12,342 nucleotides of DNA from a bacterium (GTDB lineage: Bacteria; SZUA-79; Acidulodesulfobacterales; Acidulodesulfobacteraceae), in NCBI GenBank assembly GCA_021806125.1, contig JAJZYC010000027.1:1-12342 (forward strand). The letters run 5' to 3'. The notes under the pieces are model-generated. The model was not told where the DNA came from. It made no database searches and worked only from the letters and a program-made list of their open reading frames with translations. This document shows, piece by piece, positions 1 through 6,756 of the stretch (position 1 is its first letter; every line of letters begins with the position of its first letter). Both the position numbers and the translations under genes were made by a program.

Positions 1-869
1 TCACCGAACCTTACGTTAAATTCGAGAACGAAAATTTCATCGCCTTTAATCATAAGTCCGGCATAAAGTATCCCCTTATATTTTATCCCTTCTTTTTTAA
101 GTCCTTCGAGAGCAGGCTCTATAACGGTTTTATTTATTTTATTAACAAGTACTTCGGAAACGTAGGGATTTGGCGTAACGGCACCCATGCCGCCGGTATT
201 TTCTCCAATGTCGCCGTCCCCGATTTTTTTGTAATCCATGCTTGTAATTAAAGGCTTATATGTAGTTCCGTCGGTAACTATCATATAGGACAGTTCGAAA
301 CCTTCAACGTAATCTTCTATTACGACGGTTTCACCGCTTTTTCCGAATATTTTTCCATTAAAAATAGAGTCAAGTATATTTTCCGATTCTTCCGGGTTTT
401 CGGAAATAAAAACTCCTTTTCCGGCGGCAAGCCCACTAGCCTTGATAACTAACGGATGGATTTTTTGTCTTGCGAAATTTTCGGCGGTTTGAAAATCAGT
501 AAATGATTCATATCCGGCAGTTTTAATATTATATTTTTTAAGAAAATCTTTAGCGAATTTTTTTGACGACTCCAGCTGGGATGCCTTACCGTCGGGGCCG
601 AATATTTTTAATCCAGCCGCGGTAAATTCATCGGTTATGCCAAGAGACAGCGGAATTTCGGGACCTACTACCGTTAAGTCTATTTTATTTTCCAAGGCAA
701 AAGAAAGAAGCCCTTTAATGTCATCCTGTTTAAGCGGAATGTTTACGCCTATTTCCGCCGTTCCGCCGTTTCCTGGGGCGCAGAATATTTCCGTATTTTT
801 TTCCGATTTTTTAATAGCCGAGACTATGGCATTTTCCCTTCCGCCGGAGCCGATAACAAGTATTTTCAT
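1..869 (-). CDS. purD: Phosphoribosylamine--glycine ligase (GAR synthetase), 3' end outside window
   Basis: PurD joins phosphoribosylamine to glycine using ATP, giving GAR, in the cytoplasmic de novo purine pathway. The first 289 residues are present; the family is usually about 420-430 residues, so the C-terminal third lies beyond the left edge. The start reads MKILVIGSGGREN, the N-terminal PurD signature, with N where most members have H in GGREHA. The ATP-grasp region shows VIKASGLAAGKGV (residues 141-153), GENTGGMGAVTP (222-233) and, at the cut, LEFNVRFG (282-289), which carries the metal-binding E and N of the family. It lies 38 nt downstream of purH on the same strand, so the two are probably cotranscribed. 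No strong Shine-Dalgarno is visible before the ATG, but the signature starts right there, so the start is secure. Family assignment is certain. Confidence 0.97.
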   Translation of the reverse strand, partial: MKILVIGSGGRENAIVSAIKKSEKNTEIFCAPGNGGTAEIGVNIPLKQDDIKGLLSFALENKIDLTVVGPEIPLSLGITDEFTAAGLKIFGPDGKASQLESSKKFAKDFLKKYNIKTAGYESFTDFQTAENFARQKIHPLVIKASGLAAGKGVFISENPEESENILDSIFNGKIFGKSGETVVIEDYVEGFELSYMIVTDGTTYKPLITSMDYKKIGDGDIGENTGGMGAVTPNPYVSEVLVNKINKTVIEPALEGLKKEGIKYKGILYAGLMIKGDEIFVLEFNVRFG

Positions 870-907
870 TTAGATTATTTCTATCGTTTAGTTTAGATAT
901 TATTTCA

Positions 908-2500
908 TTAATGCTTAAAATGTCTTATATTGGTAAAAATCATAGGAATATTAAATTTATTAGCCGCTTCTATAACCTCGTCGTCCCTGATAGAGCCTCC
1001 CGGCTGTATTATGCCGTTTACGCCTATTTCCGACGCATATTCCACGGAATCCTTAAAAGGGAAAAAACCGTCCGACGCCATAACGAATTCTTTTATTTCG
1101 CCGAAGGCGTTTTTCATTTTTTCGCGGGCAAAGACTGCGCTGTCTATTCTCGACATCTGTCCGGCTCCTATGCCTGCCGTAGCCCCGTCTTTTGCATATA
1201 CTATAGCGTTTGATTTGACGTGCTTGGCTATTTTCCATGCAAATATAAGGTCGTTTAAAATCTGCTCATGCATTTTAACGACGGTTACCGTTTTAAAACT
1301 GGACGTATCGTCGGGAATATCGTCTTTTTCCTGTACTAGGATTCCGCCCGAAGCGCTCCTGAAATACAGCCGTTCTTGGTTGCTATGGATAAAATCGTTG
1401 TTATATCTTATTATTATAGTATTTTTTTTGGATTCCAATATTTTTAACGCTTCCTTAGAATATTCAGGAGCTAAAATTATTTCGACGAAAAATGGTTTGA
1501 TTTCCGCCGCAGTTTCTTCGTCCAATTTTTTATTGAAGCCGATTATCCCTCCGTAGGAAGATATTTCATCGGTTTTCCTGGCTCTAATAAAGGCGTCTTT
1601 CAAAGAAATGCCGCTGAGCGCCGCACCGCAGGGGTTTGTATGTTTAACTATCGCGGAAAAAAAACCGTTTGTTTTATTTCCGTCGAAATCTTTAATAATG
1701 GCGAGAATAGAGTCTATATCCAATAAATTGTTATAAGATATATCTTTTCCGGAAAGCTTTTCGAAGGGTGAAGATGCACCGGTTTCGTAAAAAGCCGCTT
1801 TCTGGTGCGGATTTTCCCCGTATCTTAAATTGAACGATTTTTTTAGTTTAAAATTAAGCTCTTTTCCGTTTTCGTTTTGATAAAAAGCGGCGTCCATAAC
1901 CGAACCTGCGTTTTTATCCGGATTTAAAAAGTCCGCTATCATTCCGTCGTATTCGGCGGTAAGTTTAAATGTTTCGTATGCGTAAATTTTTTTAACTTCA
2001 ACCGGAATTTCCTGCTTGTTTTTAAGTAATAAAATTATATCTTCATAAAAGGACGGGTCTATAACCACGGTTACGTCTTTAAAATTTTTAGCCGCTGCCC
2101 TTAAAAGCGACACCCCGCCTATATCTATAAATTCAAGTTTTTCGTCGAAAGTTATATCTTTGTCCTTCATTTCCTTAAATGGATAAAGGTTCACGACGAC
2201 GAAATCTATAGGAATAATCCCGTTTTTTATCAAATCGTCCCTATGGTTTTCATTTTCCCTTACGGATAAAATACCTCCGAAAACAGCCGGATGCAATGTT
2301 TTAACCCTGCCGTCCAAAATTTCCGGAAAGCCGGTTATTTCTTCTATTTTTTTTAATTTTGCTATGCCAGCCGATTTTAAAAATTTATAGGTATTGCCGG
2401 TCGCTATTACCGTATAGCCGGCAATTTCGAGGTGAGTAGCCAGTTCTGTTATTCCGGTTTTGTCGTAAACCGAAATAAGGGCGTATCTTGTTTTATGCAT
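908..2500 (-). CDS. purH: Bifunctional AICAR transformylase / IMP cyclohydrolase
   Basis: PurH carries out the last two steps of IMP synthesis: formylation of AICAR with 10-formyl-THF, then ring closure. The 530 residues match the family length. The N-terminal MGS-like IMP cyclohydrolase domain (about 1-190) opens with ALISVYDKTGI, followed by the phosphate-binding TGNT (34-37), DGRVKTLHP (63-71) and VVNLYPF (102-108). The transformylase domain has RYGENPHQKAAFY (227-239) and the catalytic KHTNPCG motif (286-292, with K286 and H287). The C-terminus keeps FFPFKDS, IIQPGGSIRD and a RHFKH ending. TNIRHFKH replaces the more common TGxRHFRH, a conservative variant. An AGGG about 10 nt upstream of the ATG can serve as ribosome binding site. 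It is the first gene of a purH-purD unit transcribed away from the 53-aa lipoprotein gene. Both active sites look intact. Confidence 0.98.
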   Translation of the reverse strand: MHKTRYALISVYDKTGITELATHLEIAGYTVIATGNTYKFLKSAGIAKLKKIEEITGFPEILDGRVKTLHPAVFGGILSVRENENHRDDLIKNGIIPIDFVVVNLYPFKEMKDKDITFDEKLEFIDIGGVSLLRAAAKNFKDVTVVIDPSFYEDIILLLKNKQEIPVEVKKIYAYETFKLTAEYDGMIADFLNPDKNAGSVMDAAFYQNENGKELNFKLKKSFNLRYGENPHQKAAFYETGASSPFEKLSGKDISYNNLLDIDSILAIIKDFDGNKTNGFFSAIVKHTNPCGAALSGISLKDAFIRARKTDEISSYGGIIGFNKKLDEETAAEIKPFFVEIILAPEYSKEALKILESKKNTIIIRYNNDFIHSNQERLYFRSASGGILVQEKDDIPDDTSSFKTVTVVKMHEQILNDLIFAWKIAKHVKSNAIVYAKDGATAGIGAGQMSRIDSAVFAREKMKNAFGEIKEFVMASDGFFPFKDSVEYASEIGVNGIIQPGGSIRDDEVIEAANKFNIPMIFTNIRHFKH

Positions 2501-2547
2501 AATTATAAATCCCTGTTTATTTTAATTTGATTTTAAAATATTATATA

Positions 2548-2583
2548 TAGTAGAATATATGAAAAATTTATTATATTCTACTA
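2548..2583. promoter_or_regulatory. Perfect 12-bp inverted repeat in the purH / lipoprotein divergent promoter region
   Basis: TAGTAGAATATA (2548-2559) is repeated as its exact reverse complement TATATTCTACTA (2572-2583), separated by 12 nt. It lies between the purH start (2500, minus strand) and the small lipoprotein start (2657, plus strand), in a 156-bp region that otherwise holds only AT-rich sequence. On the minus strand a TATAAT hexamer (plus coordinates 2540-2545) sits at the edge of the dyad and could be the purH -10 box, with no good -35 at normal spacing. Position and symmetry suit a binding site for a dimeric regulator or a transcript hairpin. In such AT-rich DNA the TAGAAT-type core gives limited information, so the function is inference. 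Confidence 0.45.
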
Positions 2584-2639
2584 ATTTTAAATATTTATTT
2601 CAATATCTTAAAATTCGATAAATAAATAGAATAAACAAA

Positions 2640-2645
2640 GGGAGG
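2640..2645 (+). promoter_or_regulatory. Ribosome binding site of the 53-aa lipoprotein gene
   Basis: GGGAGG lies 11 nt before the ATG at 2657. It is among the strongest Shine-Dalgarno matches in the window and supports translation of the short ORF that follows. Confidence 0.7.
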
Positions 2646-2656
2646 ATTAAAATTAA

Positions 2657-2818
2657 ATGAAAAAAATAAAACTTATAGCTCTCGCGATGGTCCTGTTCGG
2701 CGCAATAAATTTTTTAAGCGGGTGCGCTCTTATGTTAGTAGGCGGACTTGCAGGCACTACCGGTTATCTTGCCGCAAAACAGGGTTACGGCGTGCAGTCT
2801 CCCGTGACAAAAAAATAA
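2657..2818 (+). CDS. Small predicted lipoprotein, 53 aa
   Basis: This short ORF begins MKKIKLIALAMVLFGA and has a lysine n-region, a hydrophobic core and a lipobox LSGC (residues 20-23), so Cys23 would be the lipidated residue after signal peptidase II cleavage. The mature part is only about 31 residues. It starts with a Gly/Ala/Leu-rich hydrophobic stretch (ALMLVGGLAGTTGYLAA) and ends in a short polar tail with SPVTKK. This resembles the N-terminus of small delta-proteobacterial lipoproteins of the DUF3568 type but lacks their longer C-terminal part; that resemblance is from memory and weak. A GGGAGG ribosome binding site supports expression. The gene is first in a plus-strand series and 38 nt before the PfkB kinase gene. 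Function unknown; the location is predicted to be a membrane, probably the outer one. Confidence 0.78.
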   Translation: MKKIKLIALAMVLFGAINFLSGCALMLVGGLAGTTGYLAAKQGYGVQSPVTKK

Positions 2819-2856
2819 TTATAAATTAACGCTTTAACTATCAGGGAAAGGATAAA

Positions 2857-3768
2857 ATGGCTGTAACGGTTATAGGTTCCATAGCGATAGACAATATAGA
2901 AACTCCTTTCGATAAAACGGGAGACGTTCTGGGAGGTTCAGCAACCTATTTTTCGCTGGCGGCGTCTTTTTTAACCGACGTGAAAATCATAGGCACGGTA
3001 GGAAATGATTTCGACAGGAAGCATTTAAGCGTTTTTAAGAACAGATCGATAGACGTTAAAGGGATAAAGACAGAAGAGGGAAAAACTTTCAGGTGGAAAG
3101 GCAGATACGGATACGACATGTCCGACCCGGAAACCCTTATGACCGAACTCGGGGTATTTTCTTCATTTAAACCTGCCGTTCCGCACGGCTCAAAAAACGA
3201 TATGCTTTTTCTTGCCAATATAGACCCGGATATTCAGTTCGACGCATTAAAGCAGATGGGCGCCCCAAGGCTCACCGCCCTCGATACCATGAATTTTTGG
3301 ATTGAAGGAAAAAAAGAAAAACTTATGAAAGTTCTCGGACTGGCCGATATATTTATTGTAAACGAATCCGAGGCAAGACTTTTGACAGGGGAGTCCTCAA
3401 TTTTTTCGTGCGCTAAAACTATTTTTAAATCAGGCGCTAAAATATTAATTTTAAAAAGAGGCGCTTACGGAGCCACTATGTTTTTTGAAAACAAATTTTT
3501 TATGGTTCCGGCTTATCCCTTAGAAAACGTAATAGACCCTACCGGCGCGGGAGATTCTTTTGCAGGCGGATTTTTAGGATATATCGACAATACCGGCGAT
3601 ATGACGTTCGACAATCTGAAAAAAGCTCTCGTATTCGGAAATATAATGGCGTCTTTTGCCGTAGAGGGCTTTTCGGTAAACAGATTTTTGTCCATAAGCG
3701 GCGGCGAAATTAAAGACAGGTTTAAAAAATTCAGGGAAATGACTTATTTTGAGGAACTTTCCGAATAG
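2857..3768 (+). CDS. PfkB (ribokinase)-family sugar or nucleoside kinase
   Basis: This is a 303-residue PfkB-fold kinase, expected to phosphorylate a sugar or nucleoside hydroxyl with ATP in the cytoplasm. Visible signatures are the N-terminal strand MAVTVIGSIAIDNI, the substrate-side glycines LGGSATYFSLAA (25-36), the mid-domain VNESEARLLTG (168-178), and the C-terminal PfkB signature DPTGAGDSFAGGF (227-239), with the anion-hole GAGD and Asp233 as predicted catalytic base. DTMNFWI (143-149) is typical of an uncharacterised subgroup rather than of true ribokinase or 6-phosphofructokinase. AGGGAAAGG precedes the ATG by a few bases and supports this start. The gene lies 26 nt before the TPR lipoprotein gene, in a unit with cell-envelope genes; the purine genes are just across the divergent region. 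A nucleoside kinase role in purine salvage is possible but the substrate cannot be read from the sequence. Confidence 0.9.
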   Translation: MAVTVIGSIAIDNIETPFDKTGDVLGGSATYFSLAASFLTDVKIIGTVGNDFDRKHLSVFKNRSIDVKGIKTEEGKTFRWKGRYGYDMSDPETLMTELGVFSSFKPAVPHGSKNDMLFLANIDPDIQFDALKQMGAPRLTALDTMNFWIEGKKEKLMKVLGLADIFIVNESEARLLTGESSIFSCAKTIFKSGAKILILKRGAYGATMFFENKFFMVPAYPLENVIDPTGAGDSFAGGFLGYIDNTGDMTFDNLKKALVFGNIMASFAVEGFSVNRFLSISGGEIKDRFKKFREMTYFEELSE

Positions 3769-3794
3769 CTTATATTTATAATTATAAATTAAAT

Positions 3795-4586
3795 ATGCAT
3801 AAAGCAGTTAAAACCTTGAAATTAGCCGTCTTATTTTTTCTCGCAACGTTTGTTTTTGCGGCATTATCCGGTTGCGGCCTGTCGCAGGTTCCTAAAAAAA
3901 GCAGGCTTAAATCCAACCTTTACTACAGGCTAGGCGTAGGTTTTTACCAGAACGGAAATTTTATAAAAGCGATGCAGGAGTTTATAAAAGCTAAAAACCT
4001 GAATCCCTATTCGGCTAAAAACTACAATGCCATAGGAATGGTTTATATGGAAACGGCCAGAGAAGCCCAAGCGGTAAAAAATTTCAAGGAAGCAGTAAGA
4101 ATTAATCCTAAATTTTCGGATGCCTATTATAATTTGGCCATTATTTACATTAAAAGAAAAGATTATGCGCCCGCTGAAATATATCTAAAAAAAGCGCTGA
4201 AAAATCCTTTTTACAACAGACCGTACCAGAGCTATACCCAGCTGGCAAAAATATATTTTGCGGAAAATAAGCCTGAAAAAGCAAAAAAAATATTAATTAT
4301 ATCCAAACTGCTCGATAAGAAATATTTTTTAACATATTATTATCTTGGCAAATATTATCTCGTTAAAGGACGTTTAGACAAAAGCCTTTATAACTTTAAA
4401 AAAACTTTAAAGCTCGATATGTTTTTTACGCCTGCGAAATATTACGAGGGAGTGATATATTTTAACCAAAAAAGATATAATAAGGCCAAAATAATATTTT
4501 CTTCCGTATATGAACAGAATAAAACTAACGAATACGGAACGAAGTCTTTGGATTATATAAAAAAAATAATGCTGTATTTAAAATAG
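3795..4586 (+). CDS. TPR-repeat lipoprotein, PilF/PilW-like pilotin candidate
   Basis: This is a 263-residue protein with a signal peptide (hydrophobic residues about 9-24) and a lipobox LSGC (24-27), so it should be lipidated at Cys27 and held at a membrane facing the periplasm. The mature part is almost entirely TPR helices, about six units near residues 41-74, 75-108, 109-137, 144-175, 178-209 and 213-245. Clear TPR consensus includes NAIGMVYMETAREAQAVKNFKEAVRINP-type spacing and AYYNLAIIYIKRKDY. The length and architecture match PilF/PilW, the lipoprotein that helps localise and multimerise PilQ secretins in type IV pili, but generic TPR lipoproteins look the same. It lies 10 nt before the RodZ-like gene. 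A secretin and PilMNO-like genes a few kb away make the pilotin role plausible. The ribosome binding site is weak. Confidence 0.8.
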   Translation: MHKAVKTLKLAVLFFLATFVFAALSGCGLSQVPKKSRLKSNLYYRLGVGFYQNGNFIKAMQEFIKAKNLNPYSAKNYNAIGMVYMETAREAQAVKNFKEAVRINPKFSDAYYNLAIIYIKRKDYAPAEIYLKKALKNPFYNRPYQSYTQLAKIYFAENKPEKAKKILIISKLLDKKYFLTYYYLGKYYLVKGRLDKSLYNFKKTLKLDMFFTPAKYYEGVIYFNQKRYNKAKIIFSSVYEQNKTNEYGTKSLDYIKKIMLYLK

Positions 4587-4596
4587 GGCATGTTTT

Positions 4597-5403
4597 ATGG
4601 ATAGCGAAACGCCGGAAAGGGTAGGGGAATATCTCAAAGCCAGCAGGGAATCTATCGGGCTTACCGTCGATGAAGTTTCGCTTATTACTAAAATCAGGGC
4701 GCAGTATATTGAAGCTATTGAAAACGGCGATTTTTCGATATTTTCCTCGCCCCATCTGCTTAAGGGTTATGTAAAACTTCTCGCGAAAACCGTGAAAGCG
4801 GACGAAGCAAAAGCCGTCGCACTTCTGGAAACGGATGCCGGAGAAAATTTCAAGGGTAAGCACATAGAAGATATAGTCGGAAAAAAATTCAAAGAAGAGA
4901 TACGAAAGTCCGAGGAATTTAAAAAAAGAATTATAGTTATAGTTGTTGCGGGCATCCTTGTTATAATTTTATCGTATGCGACAATTAAGGTTTACGAATA
5001 CATTAAAACCTCGCCGGGAATACATATAGCTATGCCGTTTAAATCCCTATCTAAAAAGTTAGTTCCGGAGGGCGGTTCATCTGCTAAAGGCAAGCCAGTG
5101 GAAATACCGGAAACAATAACGGGGCATAAACCCGAAGTTAACTATGCCGTAGTTTTAAAAGGAAACGTTGTTAAGAGAACATGGGTCGCCGTTAAAATAG
5201 ACGGCGGCAATACAGCGACTTCAATGCTTTATGCCGGAGACAAGGAAGCCTGGAAAGCAAAAAAAAGATTACGTATCAAAATAGGCAATGCCGGAGGCAT
5301 TATTTTAGATTATAACGGAAAAGCTCTAGGAAAGCCCGGAGGCGAAAAACAGGTGGTGACGCTGACATTCCCGCCTAAGCATAAAGCCGGAGGAAATAAA
5401 TAA
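4597..5403 (+). CDS. RodZ-like protein: HTH domain, one membrane helix, DUF4115
   Basis: The 268 residues show the RodZ architecture. An N-terminal helix-turn-helix of the Xre/Cro-like type (about 8-65) includes GEYLKASRESIGLTVDEV, then TKIRAQYIEAIE and SPHLLKGYVKLLAK. A basic, charged linker (about 98-111) leads to one membrane helix (about 112-131). A periplasmic linker with Pro/Gly/Lys follows, then a C-terminal DUF4115 beta domain (about 180-260) with WVAVKIDGG, LYAGDKEAWKA and LDYNGKALGKPG. RodZ binds MreB and supports rod shape and elongation; the HTH domain contacts MreB rather than DNA in characterised members. In many bacteria a similar gene adjoins a TPR lipoprotein gene of pilF type, as here. 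The convergent hairpin follows its stop closely. It is likely the last gene of the plus-strand unit begun at 2657. Confidence 0.88.
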   Translation: MDSETPERVGEYLKASRESIGLTVDEVSLITKIRAQYIEAIENGDFSIFSSPHLLKGYVKLLAKTVKADEAKAVALLETDAGENFKGKHIEDIVGKKFKEEIRKSEEFKKRIIVIVVAGILVIILSYATIKVYEYIKTSPGIHIAMPFKSLSKKLVPEGGSSAKGKPVEIPETITGHKPEVNYAVVLKGNVVKRTWVAVKIDGGNTATSMLYAGDKEAWKAKKRLRIKIGNAGGIILDYNGKALGKPGGEKQVVTLTFPPKHKAGGNK

Positions 5404-5418
5404 ACTGCTTTTCACCCA

Positions 5419-5449
5419 AATCCCTATATAGGATTTATATATAGGGATT
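5419..5449. terminator. Hairpin between convergent genes, possible bidirectional terminator
   Basis: AATCCCTATATA (5419-5430) pairs perfectly with TATATAGGGATT (5438-5449) around a 7-nt loop. It starts 15 bp after the rodZ-like stop and lies between two convergent genes, the expected place for a terminator. Neither strand has a run of T after the stem, so intrinsic termination would be weak; it may act mainly as a 3' end stabiliser. The 12-bp perfect stem is seen directly, the role is inferred. Confidence 0.5.
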
Positions 5450-5468
5450 GCCGGAATTGCTTAATAAT

Positions 5469-5539
5469 GTCATTGCGAGCAAAGCGAAGCAATCCCCATC
5501 GCGTAGATTGCTTCGTCGTCTTCGACTTCTCGCAATGAC
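5469..5539. repeat. 71-bp palindromic dispersed repeat (GTCATTGCGAG type)
   Basis: The outer arms GTCATTGCGAG (5469-5479) and CTCGCAATGAC (5529-5539) are exact reverse complements, 11 bp. A second perfect inner pair, CGAAGCAATC (5485-5494) and GATTGCTTCG (5506-5515), is nested inside. The arm sequence is one I know from genomes of many unrelated bacteria as a short dispersed non-coding palindrome, so this is most likely one copy of a MITE/REP-like element. It is clearly more GC-rich than its flanks and sits in the convergent gap downstream of the rodZ-like gene. No ORF or transposase is present in it. Only one copy occurs in this window. Confidence 0.8.
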
Positions 5540-5587
5540 TGGATATTGGAATTTATTTATATAGTTTCTAAATCGGGATTCGGACAT

Positions 5588-6331
5588 TCATGCTTTTTTA
5601 TCCCCTTTAATTTTATATCCGATTTTATCGAAAATTAAAGACACAGCTAATAGGAGCAGGGATATCGCCGGTACGATAAATACTAAATCATCGTCTTCTA
5701 TATTAACTTTTAATCCCTGAAGCCCCCAGTATATTCCAAAACTGATAAGAAGAACGGACGCTATTCCTTTAATCCAGTGCGAAGGTATTTTTTTGAAATA
5801 TCTTCGCAAATAAATCGACAACATTAAAATTATAACGGAACTGACTATAAGAGCGGAAATTACCGAAAGCCATTGGTTTTCGGTAATAGCAAGCGGAACT
5901 GCTACCACCGCTACTTCGAATGCTTCTATTATGACGGCGTTTAAGGCGACGATGAAATGCCTGAAAGAACATTTCTCATGCTTTACTATGGCCGCTTCAG
6001 CTTTTTTAAAAAGCGGTTTTTCCCCTATTTTTTGAGAAAAAGGTGTAAGATAAAATATAAAGCTTAGAAGTTTATAAGAAAAATACAATCCTATCGATAT
6101 AAGGACTACTCCTATTATTAATTTAACGGTAAATATAGGTACTGTTTTAATAAGGGCTATGCCGCCTATAAAAAGAATTATAAGAGTGCCGATAAATCCT
6201 ATTAAGCCTCCAGCCAAGGCACTGGAAAGACCTACGTCTTCTCCGACAACGAAAACTATTGCTGCGACCTCGCTGAGTTCTACTATGGCAACCGAAAATA
6301 CGGCTATAAATATAAGTATGCTGAAATTCAT
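5588..6331 (-). CDS. Polytopic membrane protein, COG4280-like, with duplicated ExxE motif
   Basis: A 247-residue, very hydrophobic protein with about six or seven predicted membrane helices and a short basic tail ending KIKGDKKA. I recognise a resemblance to the uncharacterised COG4280 membrane proteins. Numbering from the ATG at 6331, each half carries an ExxE motif in a membrane helix: E18-L-S-E21 and E136-A-F-E139. The halves are related by a constant 118-residue offset, which also aligns K70/K188, S79/S197, G81/G199 and Y83/Y201. Paired acidic motifs in a duplicated membrane fold recall cation transporters such as the Gdt1/UPF0016 and FTR1-type families, so cation transport is a reasonable but unproven guess. 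An in-frame TTG at 6355 would add eight residues. I prefer the ATG at 6331 because a good promoter ends 7 bp before it. The gene is a single minus-strand unit, divergent from tusA. Confidence 0.82.
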   Translation of the reverse strand: MNFSILIFIAVFSVAIVELSEVAAIVFVVGEDVGLSSALAGGLIGFIGTLIILFIGGIALIKTVPIFTVKLIIGVVLISIGLYFSYKLLSFIFYLTPFSQKIGEKPLFKKAEAAIVKHEKCSFRHFIVALNAVIIEAFEVAVVAVPLAITENQWLSVISALIVSSVIILMLSIYLRRYFKKIPSHWIKGIASVLLISFGIYWGLQGLKVNIEDDDLVFIVPAISLLLLAVSLIFDKIGYKIKGDKKA

Positions 6332-6338
6332 AGACGAT

Positions 6339-6368
6339 ATTATATCAGATAACAATCGGGAATGACAA
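6339..6368 (-). promoter_or_regulatory. Predicted sigma70-type promoter giving a leaderless transcript
   Basis: On the minus strand TTGTCA (plus coordinates 6363-6368) and TATAAT (6339-6344) are separated by 18 bp. That is a perfect -10 and a five-of-six -35, with TG two bases before TATAAT close to an extended -10. The -10 is followed by only 7 bp before the ATG at 6329-6331, so initiation at the usual distance would place the 5' end at or next to the start codon. No Shine-Dalgarno is visible for either this ATG or the TTG at 6355. Confidence 0.6.
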
Positions 6369-6453
6369 TATAGAAACGGGATATTTTTTCTTTTTTTTCT
6401 ATTGACTTTTTAACAGCGAAGTAATAAGCTAAAATAAAGTTTAAAATTAACAA

Positions 6454-6460
6454 GGAGGAA
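6454..6460 (+). promoter_or_regulatory. Strong ribosome binding site of tusA
   Basis: AAGGAGG lies a few bases upstream of the ATG at 6466, a near-perfect Shine-Dalgarno, suggesting high translation. In the preceding 60 bp a TTGACT (6402-6407) is a good -35 candidate, but no -10 at normal spacing matches well (TAAAAT at 6430-6435 is too far), so I do not call the promoter itself. Confidence 0.7.
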
Positions 6461-6465
6461 GCATT

Positions 6466-6699
6466 ATGGCAGTAAATCCTAACAAAACACTTGACGCAAG
6501 CGGCTTATCGTGTCCGTTGCCGATAGTTAAGACTAAAAAAGAAATCGACACGATGACATCGGGACAGGTTTTAGAAGTAATTTCAACAGACCCCGGTTCT
6601 AAAAACGATATGACGGCATGGTGCAACAGAACCGGCAACAAACTACTGGATTCTTCGGAAGAGGGCGGAAAGTTCAAATTTTATGTCCAAAAGTCTTAA
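6466..6699 (+). CDS. tusA: TusA/SirA-family sulfur carrier protein
   Basis: The 77 residues fit the small TusA fold. The diagnostic CPxP motif is C16-P-L-P19 in LDASGLSCPLPIVKTKK, where the cysteine carries the persulfide sulfur. The rest follows family pattern: a helix after the motif, SGQVLEVISTDPGSKNDMTAW, a WC pair before the second helix and a final beta strand KFKFYVQKS. TusA proteins relay sulfur from cysteine desulfurases to tRNA thiolation or molybdenum cofactor enzymes and, in sulfur-metabolising organisms, to DsrE/Rhd/Hdr-type partners. None of these partners is encoded nearby, so the particular role is unknown. It appears to be monocistronic: strong ribosome binding site in front, hairpins right after the stop, then a 100-bp gap before the next gene. 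It is divergent from the ExxE membrane protein gene. Confidence 0.93.
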   Translation: MAVNPNKTLDASGLSCPLPIVKTKKEIDTMTSGQVLEVISTDPGSKNDMTAWCNRTGNKLLDSSEEGGKFKFYVQKS

Positions 6700-6756
6700 T
6701 CGGCAGAGTTATGACCGATTTTAGACATACTAAAAAGTCATATTATTATATTTAGC

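Noticed and set aside
637..873. 78-codon plus-strand ORF opposite the purD start
   Set aside because: It is antisense to the well-conserved N-terminus of PurD and has no ribosome binding site.
930..1556. 208-codon plus-strand ORF opposite purH
   Set aside because: It lies entirely antisense to purH, whose protein is conserved throughout, and its translation shows no recognisable motif. It is a codon-bias shadow.
4525..4863. 112-codon minus-strand ORF across the TPR/rodZ junction
   Set aside because: It is antisense to two supported genes and has no ribosome binding site or recognisable domain.
5469..5539. tRNA or CRISPR repeat
   Set aside because: The palindrome has no cloverleaf arms or CCA end, and there is no second copy or spacer pattern in the window.
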